Assembly (NCBI GenBank): GCA_026415985.1
Contig: JAOAGA010000052.1
Coordinates: forward strand, 1-12,693
Direction of reading: 5' to 3'
DNA: 12,693 nucleotides
DNA from: Pseudomonadota bacterium
GTDB lineage: Bacteria; CALINM01
Shown here: positions 1 to 7,785 of the stretch, piece after piece
Layout: every line of letters begins with the position of its first letter
How positions within the stretch are numbered: position 1 is the first letter of the stretch
The notes under the pieces: model-generated
The model's database searches: none
What the model was told of the DNA's origin: nothing
What the model saw: only the letters and a program-made list of their open reading frames with translations
Made by a program: the position numbers and the translations under genes

Positions 1-635
1 GGGTTTATGCCACCAAAGGATGGGTTTATGATATTGTTAATCTCTTTAATAATTAGTGTAGATCCTTTAAATATTTCCTCTAAAATGCCCTGTCCTGCAC
101 CATACATGGGATTTACAATTATCTTTAAAGGCAAAGAAGATAGGTGTTCTATAGGAAAGGTCTTTTTTAAATAACTGATGTAATAATCTTTTATCTCAAC
201 CTTGCAAAGAGAACCATTTTTTGTTTTATCTAAACCTACCTTTGATTTTGCAATGGCTTCGATTGTGGAAGAGAGTGCGGAACCGCCGAAATTTTCTTTG
301 ATTTTTACACCGTTAAACTGTGGGGGGTTGTGACTTGCTGTTATCATAAAACCGAAATTATGTTTTTTTTGATGAATGTATAGCGATAAAGCAGGGCTTG
401 GTATGAAGCTTTCGGACAAAAACACATTATAACCAAAAGTTTTTGCCCTTTCTGCTATCTCAGAGGCAACTTCCTTTGAAAGAAAACGGGTATCGTAACC
501 AATCGCCACAGTGTTTTTCTGATTTTTTTTCTTAAAATATGAGAGAGCCATATCAGCAACCTTCAAAGCATTGTCAAAGGTAAAGTCTTTACCTATATAT
601 CCTCTGAAGCCATCGGTTCCAAATTTTATCTTCAT
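1..635 (-). CDS. Phosphoglucomutase/phosphomannomutase-family enzyme, N-terminal part (cut by the window edge)
   Basis: This gene encodes an alpha-D-phosphohexomutase, a cytosolic enzyme that moves phosphate between C1 and C6 of a hexose through a phosphoserine. The window holds the first 211 residues; the C-terminus lies beyond base 1. It opens with KFGTDGFRG, which is typical of the family. The phosphoserine loop TASHNP is at residues 99-104 with Ser101 as the phosphate carrier, and a domain 2 start (NPMYGAGQG) is near residue 173. The ATG at 635 is supported by an AAGGAG site (641-646) five bases upstream. It overlaps the pdxA stop in an ATGA junction, so the two are translationally coupled. 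Only domain 1 and part of domain 2 are visible, so glucose, mannose or glucosamine phosphate specificity cannot be decided and no symbol is given. The family call is firm. Confidence 0.92.
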   Translation of the reverse strand, partial: MKIKFGTDGFRGYIGKDFTFDNALKVADMALSYFKKKNQKNTVAIGYDTRFLSKEVASEIAERAKTFGYNVFLSESFIPSPALSLYIHQKKHNFGFMITASHNPPQFNGVKIKENFGGSALSSTIEAIAKSKVGLDKTKNGSLCKVEIKDYYISYLKKTFPIEHLSSLPLKIIVNPMYGAGQGILEEIFKGSTLIIKEINNIINPSFGGIN

Positions 636-1633
636 AGATACTCCTTACTTTCAGTTTTAGAATTCTTCTTGTTCATTAGCCTAATAGCCAATCTTAAGGC
701 ATTTCTGAAACTTTTTTCCTCTGCAACTCCTTTTCCTGCAATGTCAAAAGCGGTGCCGTGATCGGGAGAGGTTCTTATAACAGGTAATCCAAGAGTTACA
801 TTGACACCACTATCAAAGTATAAGGTCTTAAAGGCAGGTAAGACCTGATCGTGGTAAAGACCTAATACAAAATCATACTCTCCTTTTAAGGCTTTATAAA
901 GAGCGGTATCGGCAGGAAGGGGGCCTGAAACATTAATGCCCGCTGACCTGACTTTTTTAATAACAGGCTCTATTATTTCTATTTCTTCTTTGCCCATTTT
1001 GCCTTCCTCGCCTGCGTGGGGGTTTAGCCCTAATAGGGCAATTCTGGGAGATTTTATTTTAAATAATTTCTTAAGAGAATGGTCAGAAATTTTAAGGGCA
1101 TCAAAGACTGCCTCAGAATTAATCTTTACAGGAACATCTTTTAGGGGTATATGAGTGGTAACTGTTGCTACCTTAAGTCTTGTTCCGTAAAACATCATCA
1201 ACACCTTTGATTTAAAGGTTTCAGCAAGAAACTCTGTATGACCTGTAAAATTTTTATAATCTGATAACTCTATTATCCCCTTTTTATATATCGGGGCAGT
1301 AACAAGGGATCTAACATTCCACTTTTTGATTAATAGAACAGCAGTTTCCAATGCCCTGACTGCTGAAAGGGCTGACAACTTTGTAGGTTTTCCAAAAGCA
1401 AGCCTTTTTACTAAACCCATATTGATAAGATTAATAAAATTTTCTTTATACTGGCCCGGTTCAGTGATGATATTTATTCTTTCAGAAAAAGGAGTAAAGG
1501 CTAAATGTTCACCGATGACTATAATCCTTAAATTAGTTCTGAAATTTTTGAGTGTTTTTGCAATGACTTCTGAACCAACTCCGGTTGGATCACCAGCGGT
1601 TACCAATACAATATCAGAGTCTCTTTTCCACAT
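632..1633 (-). CDS. pdxA: 4-hydroxythreonine-4-phosphate dehydrogenase PdxA
   Basis: PdxA is a cytosolic NAD-dependent, metal-requiring enzyme of pyridoxal phosphate synthesis. It oxidises 4-phosphohydroxy-L-threonine, which then loses CO2 to give the amino-acetone phosphate used by PdxJ. At 333 residues it has the normal length. The N-terminal GDPTGVGSE is at 14-22. The substrate-binding pair His132-Thr133 lies in GHTEF. The three metal ligands are His161 (TTHIP), His206 (NPHAGE) and His261 (YHDQ), each exactly five positions before E. coli His166, His211 and His266. The C-terminal TSPDHGTAFDIAGKG is also intact. The ATG at 1633 lies 20 bases inside the preceding SurA-like gene and the stop overlaps the next start, so it is embedded in an operon. 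The surA-pdxA order is also known in enterobacteria. A close PdxA2-type dehydrogenase is possible, but this context favours true PdxA. Confidence 0.95.
   Translation of the reverse strand: MWKRDSDIVLVTAGDPTGVGSEVIAKTLKNFRTNLRIIVIGEHLAFTPFSERINIITEPGQYKENFINLINMGLVKRLAFGKPTKLSALSAVRALETAVLLIKKWNVRSLVTAPIYKKGIIELSDYKNFTGHTEFLAETFKSKVLMMFYGTRLKVATVTTHIPLKDVPVKINSEAVFDALKISDHSLKKLFKIKSPRIALLGLNPHAGEEGKMGKEEIEIIEPVIKKVRSAGINVSGPLPADTALYKALKGEYDFVLGLYHDQVLPAFKTLYFDSGVNVTLGLPVIRTSPDHGTAFDIAGKGVAEEKSFRNALRLAIRLMNKKNSKTESKEYL
641..646 (-). promoter_or_regulatory. Shine-Dalgarno site of the phosphohexomutase
   Basis: On the minus strand this reads AAGGAG, five bases before the ATG at 635. It lies inside the end of pdxA and fixes the mutase start at the ATGA overlap. 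Confidence 0.75.
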
Positions 1634-2537
1634 AAAACTCTTTTTTTAGTTCCGTTAAATAATCTTGATAAAGCTTGTTAAGTCTTTCTTTTGTGTATGT
1701 TTTTTTAAGTTCTTCTTTAGCTTCTTCAAAGGATTTCAGCCCTTTGTAGGTAATTTTTTTTAGAATAAATATCTGAAATCCCTGAGAAAACCTGACAAGT
1801 GGACCTAACTGATTTTCTTTCAGGTCTTTCATTGCGTCCTTTAGTTCCGGTGCAAGCTCGGAAAATTTTATGCTCTCTACGGAAGAGAAAAGGGCATTAT
1901 GCTTTGTTTTTGTCTCTAAATCAGGCAATGATGCGCCGTTTTTAGCTGATTTATAAAGCTCCTTTATATCTTCCTCAAACCCCGGAGATTTATCATCATA
2001 TATTGTGAGAACATCAAAACTTATATGCTTCTGGTCTTCCCCTGCGATCTCTTTTTCATAATAACTTCTGAGAAGTTCATCGGTAATATACAGGTTAGGT
2101 CTGATCTCTCTGCTTATAATCTTTGCCTTAATTATCTGATGTCTGATTATGTTTCTGTAATCTTCAAGAGTAAGTCCTTCTTTTTTGAGTGCCTCAATCA
2201 GGACCTCAGTTGTTATATTATTTGCATTCTTAACATTCTCAATTTCTTCATCTATCTCTTTTTCGAGGACCGATATTCCTAATTTTTTTGCCTTTTGAGA
2301 AAGAAGGCTTCTTTCGATAAGCTCATCAAGGACAAGCTCCTGTTTTTCTTTTGGTATCTTTGTAAGGTCATCATTATTTTTTACAAGGAGTGATTTTTTC
2401 AGGTTACTTAAAAGGATAAGATCGTCTCCTGCAATTGCAACAATTCTGTCTATAACCCCTGCATTAATCTCATATGTAAAAAACAGGAATAAGAGCAAGG
2501 ATAATATTAATTTTTTAAAGACTTTATTTTTTCCCAT
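1614..2537 (-). CDS. surA: SurA-like periplasmic chaperone with a degenerate parvulin domain
   Basis: This is a 307-residue secreted protein of the SurA/parvulin family, likely a chaperone for envelope or outer-membrane proteins. A Lys-rich start and a hydrophobic core end in a signal peptidase I-like site (INA before Gly27), followed by VIDRIVAIAGDD, the classic opening of the SurA N-terminal domain. A helical region (about 60-165) and one parvulin-like domain (about 170-265) follow, then a charged helical tail. E. coli SurA has 428 residues and two parvulin domains; this protein has one. By my hand alignment both catalytic histidines are gone: Val176 in DVLTI replaces the first and Gln255 in GFQIF replaces the second, so isomerase activity is unlikely. 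It overlaps its upstream neighbour by 31 bases and pdxA by 20. A GGAG lies ten bases before the ATG. Orthology to SurA rests on the N-terminal motif and the pdxA linkage; the family is certain, the symbol less so. Confidence 0.82.
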   Translation of the reverse strand: MGKNKVFKKLILSLLLFLFFTYEINAGVIDRIVAIAGDDLILLSNLKKSLLVKNNDDLTKIPKEKQELVLDELIERSLLSQKAKKLGISVLEKEIDEEIENVKNANNITTEVLIEALKKEGLTLEDYRNIIRHQIIKAKIISREIRPNLYITDELLRSYYEKEIAGEDQKHISFDVLTIYDDKSPGFEEDIKELYKSAKNGASLPDLETKTKHNALFSSVESIKFSELAPELKDAMKDLKENQLGPLVRFSQGFQIFILKKITYKGLKSFEEAKEELKKTYTKERLNKLYQDYLTELKKEFYVEKRL

Positions 2538-3379
2538 TCTATTTTAACTCCATATTCTTTTCTTTTTTTTGCCAACCAATCTGCATACATATTGCCGGAA
2601 AGCTCCTTCAAGGCCTCTTTTTCGGCGATAAGTTTTTTTTCTTCCTCGGATAGGCGTTTTGATTTAATTATTTCTTTTAATTTCAGGATGTGAAAGCCAA
2701 GCGGGGATTTAATAACCTTTGATATCTCTCCTTCTTTGAGTTTTCTTAAGGCATTTAAGAGCTCGAAGGGTATCTCATCGGCATTTAAATAGTCTATTAA
2801 ACCTCCCTTCTTCCCTTCCGGAGAGATGGAGTATTTTTTAGCGGTATCTTCAAAGCTTGCACCGTTTTTTAGTTCATCCAAAGCCTTGTAGGCAAGATCC
2901 TCTTTGTTTGTAACTATCTGATAAAATATTATTTTTTCCGGCTGGACATCTGGTATGTTTTTAATAGCTTCTTTAACTAAATTATCGTCTGCCTTCAGAT
3001 CCTTTGAGATTAACTTGGCAATCTTTTCTCTTAGCAAAGATATTTCTGCAATCTTTGTGTGTTTTTCAGTCAGATTATTTTCCTTTAAAAAGGACTCAAT
3101 TTCATTTTTACTGATATCAGTTTTAAGTTTCTCTGCTTCTGATTTTAATATCTCTCTTTCAACTAAATTGGATATGAAAAGCGCAAGAATATTCGAACTG
3201 TCAGCATTTCCATATAACGATTTATATTCTTCCAGATCGTTTTTAAACTGGGTAGAGGTAATTTTTTTTTCCCCGATTGTAACAATAATATCCTCTTCCT
3301 TTTTTGAACAGGCAAAAAGGAAGAGGATAAAAAAGATGATATAAAGGAGGTTATTTCTTTTCTTTTTCTTTAGGTTCAT
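2507..3379 (-). CDS. Parvulin-type peptidyl-prolyl isomerase lipoprotein (second of three)
   Basis: This is a 290-residue envelope lipoprotein of the SurA/PrsA class, which assists folding of secreted proteins. A Lys-rich n-region (residues 4-8) and a hydrophobic stretch end in the lipobox LFAC, with Cys24 as the lipidated residue. A SurA-type N-terminal helical domain spans about 30-145 and a parvulin domain about 148-238, with the SPEGKKGG turn at 186-193. The C-terminal His is kept (His230 in LGFHIL), but the first His is Gln154 (FYQIV), so catalysis is probably weakened. The start overlaps the end of the preceding isomerase gene by 29 bases and the end overlaps the next gene by 31 bases, so it depends on coupled translation; I see no good Shine-Dalgarno site of its own. 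The residue after Cys is Ser, which does not suggest inner-membrane retention by the Asp+2 rule. The exact substrate is unknown. Confidence 0.88.
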   Translation of the reverse strand: MNLKKKKRNNLLYIIFFILFLFACSKKEEDIIVTIGEKKITSTQFKNDLEEYKSLYGNADSSNILALFISNLVEREILKSEAEKLKTDISKNEIESFLKENNLTEKHTKIAEISLLREKIAKLISKDLKADDNLVKEAIKNIPDVQPEKIIFYQIVTNKEDLAYKALDELKNGASFEDTAKKYSISPEGKKGGLIDYLNADEIPFELLNALRKLKEGEISKVIKSPLGFHILKLKEIIKSKRLSEEEKKLIAEKEALKELSGNMYADWLAKKRKEYGVKIEWEKIKSLKN

Positions 3380-4244
3380 TCTGTTTTTCTGGGAAGAGCT
3401 CTTCAGAGATTTTGATGGGGTATTTCTTTTTTATATCCTCTAAAAGTTTATCAAAAACCTTTCTCTGGTTTTCTCTCAGGTAGGCATCTTTTAGTTCATC
3501 TTTAATCTCTTCAAAGGAGGGGGTTTTGCCTTTCTCTCTGTTTACGAGTTTTATAATGTGATAACCAAACTGGGACTTTACAACAGGGCTTATGTCTCCG
3601 GGATTTTTCAGCTTTTCAAGGGCTGATTCATATTCAGGGACAAGTGTGCCTTTTTCATGGGAGCCTATATCTCCGCCCTGCTTGCCTGAGGAATCAACAG
3701 AGTATTCCTGTGCAAAACTTTCAAATTTTGAAGGATCTTTTTTGAGTTTTTCATAAAGTTCGTCGGCAAGCTTTTTGTCTTTAACCAATATGTGCTTTGA
3801 ATGGGTTTTGTCTGCTTCGGTAAACTCTTTTTTGTTTTTTTCGTAGTATTCTTTTAAGGCTTTGTCATCTACTTTTGTTTCGGAAAGGACCTTTTTTCTC
3901 AGATAGGCATCTATGACAAGTCTTTTCTTTAGCTTTTCAAGATCTTTGGTAACCTTCTCGTCTTTGTCAAAGCCTTCTTTAAGTGCCTCTAAATAGACCA
4001 CCTCTCTTTTTACGATACTGTCAATGAACTCCTTTTTACCATCTTTTGTGTTTACAACATGTTTTAGCTGATCGGGAAGATTTTCCATCTCTTCTTTAAT
4101 ATCCGTGTCGGTGATTTTGGTATCGCCAACCTCTATAAGAACCTTACCTTTGGGTACCTCTTTAGATTCTGTCGATGTTGCCTTTTTACTGCACCCAAAA
4201 ACTACTATCATTAAAACCAAAAAGATAACCTTAAAATTTTTCAT
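3351..4244 (-). CDS. Parvulin-type peptidyl-prolyl isomerase lipoprotein, PrsA-like (first of three)
   Basis: This is a 297-residue lipoprotein isomerase acting outside the cytoplasm on newly secreted proteins. The lipobox is VFGC with Cys18 lipidated, followed by a short Ser/Thr/Lys linker. A SurA/PrsA N-terminal helical domain spans about 35-145. The parvulin domain (about 146-236) has both catalytic histidines, His151 in SKHILV and His229 in FGYHII, plus the SGKQGGDIG turn (186-194), so it looks active. A charged tail rich in Glu and Lys closes the protein. The ATG at 4244 follows an AGGGGG site (4249-4254) four bases upstream and lies 24 bases after mfd with no terminator between, so it is probably transcribed with mfd. 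It opens the run of overlapping genes that ends in the mutase. It resembles PrsA, but no firm symbol is justified. Confidence 0.9.
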   Translation of the reverse strand: MKNFKVIFLVLMIVVFGCSKKATSTESKEVPKGKVLIEVGDTKITDTDIKEEMENLPDQLKHVVNTKDGKKEFIDSIVKREVVYLEALKEGFDKDEKVTKDLEKLKKRLVIDAYLRKKVLSETKVDDKALKEYYEKNKKEFTEADKTHSKHILVKDKKLADELYEKLKKDPSKFESFAQEYSVDSSGKQGGDIGSHEKGTLVPEYESALEKLKNPGDISPVVKSQFGYHIIKLVNREKGKTPSFEEIKDELKDAYLRENQRKVFDKLLEDIKKKYPIKISEELFPEKQNEPKEKEKK

Positions 4245-4248
4245 CAGT

Positions 4249-4254
4249 CCCCCT
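4249..4254 (-). promoter_or_regulatory. Shine-Dalgarno site of the first isomerase lipoprotein
   Basis: On the minus strand this reads AGGGGG, in the 24-base gap between mfd and the isomerase gene, four bases before the ATG at 4244. It is the only clear ribosome entry site I find at the head of the isomerase run; the next three starts have weak sites inside overlaps. Confidence 0.65.
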
Positions 4255-4268
4255 GAGTTTTTTGAAGT

Positions 4269-7200
4269 TTATTGTTTTATCTTAACACTTTGGATAAATA
4301 CTTGCAAAATCTTTTTGATATTTTCATAACTAAAATCCTTGTCCTTTACAAAGATATAAACCTTTTCAGGTGGAACAAATCTTGCCCTGTTTTCGGCCTT
4401 GAGATACCTGTTTAAGATCTCCCGGGGAGGGACAAAGCTTTCATCAAAAACTATTGTAAAGTGGTCGCCCGATACTGTCAGGTTTGTGACACCAATACTC
4501 GAAAGCTCAATCTCTAACTCTTTCTGATATATGAAATTTCTTAACTCTTCAGGTATGTTTCCGTATCTGTCTCTTAACTCCTCTTCTATTAACAGTAGTT
4601 CGTCTGCTGAGGATACCGCAAATATTTTTTTATAGAAGTTTAGCCTGTCTCTTGTTGAGCTTATATAGTTTTCAGGTATGTAGGAGGGTATTGGTAGTTT
4701 AACTTCTGTCTCAATCTTCTTTATTTTTACCTCAACGCCTTGTTCGTATCTTAGCTCTCTTATGGTCTCATCTAATATCTGCATATAGAGCTCTAATCCA
4801 ATCTCGTTTATTCTGCCTGACTGTTTTGTCCCTATGAGATCTCCTGCCCCTCTGATTTCCAGGTCGTGAACGGCAAGTCTAAAGCCTGAGCCAAGCTCTT
4901 CTAACTCCTGAAGGGCTTTCAGTCTCTTGAGAGCATCTTTTGTTATCAGATTAAAGGATGGTATTAAGAAATAGGCAAAGGCCTTTCTTGTGGAACGTCC
5001 AACCCGCCCTCTCAACTGATATAAGTCTGCGAGACCAAATTTGTCTGCACGGTTTACAATAATGGTGTTGACATTGGACATATCAAGACCGGACTCAATA
5101 ATTGCGGTAGATAATAAGATATGAAAATCTCCCTTTTTAAACCTCTCAAAGATGTCTTTCAGGTATTCTTCTTCCATTCTGCCGTGGGCAACCTCAATTT
5201 TTGCATAGGGCATAAGATTGGAGAGATAGTTCTTTATTGCGAAGATACTGCTGATTCTGTTATGAACAAAGAAAACCTGTCCGCCTCTCTGTATCTCCCT
5301 TTCGCAGGCTTCTTTAATTATTTCCGGAGAAAACCTGGTAACATATGTTTTTATTGCAAGACGACCTTCCGGAGGAGATGCTATTATGCTTATATCTCTT
5401 ATATTGGCTAAAGACATATGAAGTGTTCTCGGAATAGGTGTTGCAGAGAGAGTCAGAACATCTACGGTAGTCTTTATACTTTTCAGTCTTTCCTTGTGAA
5501 CGACACCAAATTTGTGTTCCTCATCAATTATTACAAGGCCAAGGTCTTTAAACTCAATGTCTTTGGCAAGTAGCCTGTGGGTGCCGATAATGATATCTAT
5601 CTCGCCTTTTTTGAGACTTTCAACGGTCATTTTTTGCTCTTTAATATCAACAAACCTGCTTAATATGCCTACCCTAAACCCCATTGGCTCAAACCTGTTT
5701 TTAAAGACGTTATAATGTTGTTCTGCCAGTATTGTCGTTGGTGCTATCAATGCTACCTGTTTGCCACAGTCAACGGCAACAAAGCTTGCCCTGATGGCAA
5801 CCTCTGTTTTTCCGAAACCTACATCACCGCAGATAATTCTATCCATAGGCTTTTCTGAACTCATATCATTAAGGACCTCTTCTATAGCCCTTTTTTGGTC
5901 TTCCGTTTCTTCATACTCAAAGGATGCAGAAAACTCTTCATAGTTGAATTTGTTTATAGGAAAGGAAAAACCTTTACCGGTTTTTCTTATTGCTTCTACC
6001 TTAAGTATCTCTTCAGCCCACTTTCTTAGGTCTTCCTTTGCCTTAGTCTTTCTTTTCTGCCATTTTTTATCACCCAACCTATCAATCTTTGCAACATAGT
6101 CTTCGGAAGAAATATATTTTTGTATGAGATTTATTTTGTCTACAGGTATAAAAAGTTTTGAATTATCGGCGTATTCAAGCTCTATGAACTCCCCTTTTTT
6201 TCCTAATACCTCAAGCTGCTTTAATCCTCTGAATATACCGATACCGTGATCAATGTGAACCGCCAGATCACCTTCTTTCAGCTCATATATTGATGATATA
6301 TAGGAAGTCAGAGCCTTTGTCTTTTGTTCTTTTTTCTTTTCTCTGAACCCGAATATTTCCTCTTCCGTAATAAACCATAGCCCCTCGGAAAAGACCCTGA
6401 AACCAGAAGCAAGCCTCCCTTTAATAAGGGCTATCTTTCCTTTCTCAACGGAATAAACCTCCTGAAAATCTTTAATATCCTTAAAATCTTTTACACCATA
6501 AAAGGTAAGTATCTCTTTCAGCTTTTCCTTTTGGCTTTCTGAACGGGTAACTATAATTATCCTGAATAGCGCCTTTTTGTCTTCAATAAACTCCAGCAGA
6601 GCCTGAACAGGATGTTTTTTATCACCTTCTCTTTGAAGAAGGAATTTTTTTTCGATTATCTCTTTATTGTCCTGAAAGTCGAAAAAAACGGATTTTTCAT
6701 CTTTAAAGGATGTTGTTTTCAGTGAAACCATCTTTTCTATATTATCTAATGATTCTATGTCAAACACGTCAGATGGCGTTGCTACGAATCCCTCATCCTT
6801 TTGAGCAGATTCGTAGTAACTTTGGAGGCTTTCTTTTATTGTTTTTATCTGAGAATCTAAATCGTTTATATGAAAGGTTATCGTATAGGGGTTATTTAAA
6901 TTATCGGCAAGAAAGGTTTTTTCTTCATATATAACTGGAAGAAGATACTCCATTCCCCCAAAATAGATACCAAGATTAATCTTTTCAGAGATTTCGTCTC
7001 TCTTCCATTTTTCGATACCCTCTTTGTCACAATAGGCTTTTATCCTTTCAAGAGCCTTGTTCTTATATTTGTCTTTATAAATAAAATCTCTTGCAGGCAG
7101 GATATAGGCTTCCATTACTGTCTTTATAGTTCTCTGTGAGAGAGGGTCAAAAAATCTTATATTTTCAATGTTGTCTCCAAAAAACTCTATTCTTACCGGC

Positions 7201-7724
7201 AGTTCATGGTAAGGAGAAAAGACATCAATAAGTCCGCCTTTGATTGTGTATTCCCCAACTACTTCAACGCTTTCAACCTTTTGATATCCAATTAATGGCA
7301 GAGTCTGTCTCAATTCGTCATAGGAAAAATCCTCACCGGTTAGCAGATAGATATAATTTTCTTCAAGAACCTCATAGGGGATGACAGGTTCTATAAGTGA
7401 TTTCAGGGTAGCTAAAAAAATGCCTGATTTTTTTTTTGCAAAAAAGGCGGTTCTTATTCTTTCCCCTATGTTTTCCGCAGGTGGGTTTGATTTGCTGAAA
7501 GGCAGGGTTGAAAGAATCGGAAATCTGAAAACTTCCGGAGAAAAAAAGCTCAGGTTTTCATACAGATTGTCTAATGTCTTCTCATCTTCCGCTAAGATCA
7601 GAATCTGTGAGTTGAGTTCCTTTCTTATCTTTCCCAATGCGAAAGAGAACTGAGATATATCCTGAAAATAAACTTTATGTTCTTTTGATTTAAGAAAATC
7701 TTTTATTCTTTCTATATCCACCAT
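4269..7724 (-). CDS. mfd: Transcription-repair coupling factor Mfd
   Basis: Mfd is a cytosolic DNA translocase that removes RNA polymerase stalled at lesions and recruits UvrA for nucleotide excision repair. At 1151 residues it matches the usual length (E. coli 1148). Domains in order are: a UvrB-like N-terminal module without Walker A, including VVGEYTIKGGLIDVFSP (155-171), involved in UvrA contact; a polymerase-interacting Tudor-like domain (about 480-540, starting GDLAVHIDHGIGIF); RecG-like motor lobes with Walker A GDVGFGKT (633-640), DEEH (734-737), LSATP (759-763) and motif VI QLRGRVGRS (903-911); the TRG region; and a C-terminal autoinhibitory domain (about 1010-1115). All motor motifs are intact. 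The ATG at 7724 directly follows the T-tract of a terminator, leaving no room for a normal Shine-Dalgarno site. The only nearby alternative start is GTG at codon 2. The identity is certain; how its translation begins is unclear. Confidence 0.98.
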   Translation of the reverse strand: MVDIERIKDFLKSKEHKVYFQDISQFSFALGKIRKELNSQILILAEDEKTLDNLYENLSFFSPEVFRFPILSTLPFSKSNPPAENIGERIRTAFFAKKKSGIFLATLKSLIEPVIPYEVLEENYIYLLTGEDFSYDELRQTLPLIGYQKVESVEVVGEYTIKGGLIDVFSPYHELPVRIEFFGDNIENIRFFDPLSQRTIKTVMEAYILPARDFIYKDKYKNKALERIKAYCDKEGIEKWKRDEISEKINLGIYFGGMEYLLPVIYEEKTFLADNLNNPYTITFHINDLDSQIKTIKESLQSYYESAQKDEGFVATPSDVFDIESLDNIEKMVSLKTTSFKDEKSVFFDFQDNKEIIEKKFLLQREGDKKHPVQALLEFIEDKKALFRIIIVTRSESQKEKLKEILTFYGVKDFKDIKDFQEVYSVEKGKIALIKGRLASGFRVFSEGLWFITEEEIFGFREKKKEQKTKALTSYISSIYELKEGDLAVHIDHGIGIFRGLKQLEVLGKKGEFIELEYADNSKLFIPVDKINLIQKYISSEDYVAKIDRLGDKKWQKRKTKAKEDLRKWAEEILKVEAIRKTGKGFSFPINKFNYEEFSASFEYEETEDQKRAIEEVLNDMSSEKPMDRIICGDVGFGKTEVAIRASFVAVDCGKQVALIAPTTILAEQHYNVFKNRFEPMGFRVGILSRFVDIKEQKMTVESLKKGEIDIIIGTHRLLAKDIEFKDLGLVIIDEEHKFGVVHKERLKSIKTTVDVLTLSATPIPRTLHMSLANIRDISIIASPPEGRLAIKTYVTRFSPEIIKEACEREIQRGGQVFFVHNRISSIFAIKNYLSNLMPYAKIEVAHGRMEEEYLKDIFERFKKGDFHILLSTAIIESGLDMSNVNTIIVNRADKFGLADLYQLRGRVGRSTRKAFAYFLIPSFNLITKDALKRLKALQELEELGSGFRLAVHDLEIRGAGDLIGTKQSGRINEIGLELYMQILDETIRELRYEQGVEVKIKKIETEVKLPIPSYIPENYISSTRDRLNFYKKIFAVSSADELLLIEEELRDRYGNIPEELRNFIYQKELEIELSSIGVTNLTVSGDHFTIVFDESFVPPREILNRYLKAENRARFVPPEKVYIFVKDKDFSYENIKKILQVFIQSVKIKQ

Positions 7725-7759
7725 AAAACAAAAAAGGCAGACCCTTAAAGATCTGCCTT
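7725..7759 (-). terminator. Rho-independent terminator after the ferritin-like gene
   Basis: On the minus strand an 8-bp perfect stem (AAGGCAGA paired with TCTGCCTT; arms at 7752-7759 and 7734-7741) encloses a 10-base loop and is followed by TTTTGTTTT. This is a standard intrinsic terminator 27 bases after the ferritin-like stop codon. Because no terminator follows livF, it may also end liv transcripts that read through. Its T-tract ends at the base before the mfd ATG, so partial readthrough or an undetected promoter must supply mfd. The opposite strand lacks a good T-tract, so it looks one-directional. Confidence 0.87.
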
Positions 7760-7785
7760 ACTTTCCTTTAAAAAAATTTTTATTG

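Noticed and set aside
2955-3344. 129-codon plus-strand open frame, and other plus-strand open frames
   Set aside because: They lie opposite well-supported minus-strand genes, have no ribosome-binding sites and encode no recognisable domains; they are shadows of AT-rich coding DNA.
3343-3350. Perfect Shine-Dalgarno-like AAAGGAGG on the plus strand
   Set aside because: No start codon or credible plus-strand gene follows. The bases are simply codons for Asn-Leu-Leu-Tyr of the second isomerase on the minus strand.
3393-3404. 12-base palindrome GAAGAGCTCTTC
   Set aside because: It lies in coding sequence (Glu-Glu-Leu-Phe of the first isomerase), has no loop or T-tract and is short enough to be chance.
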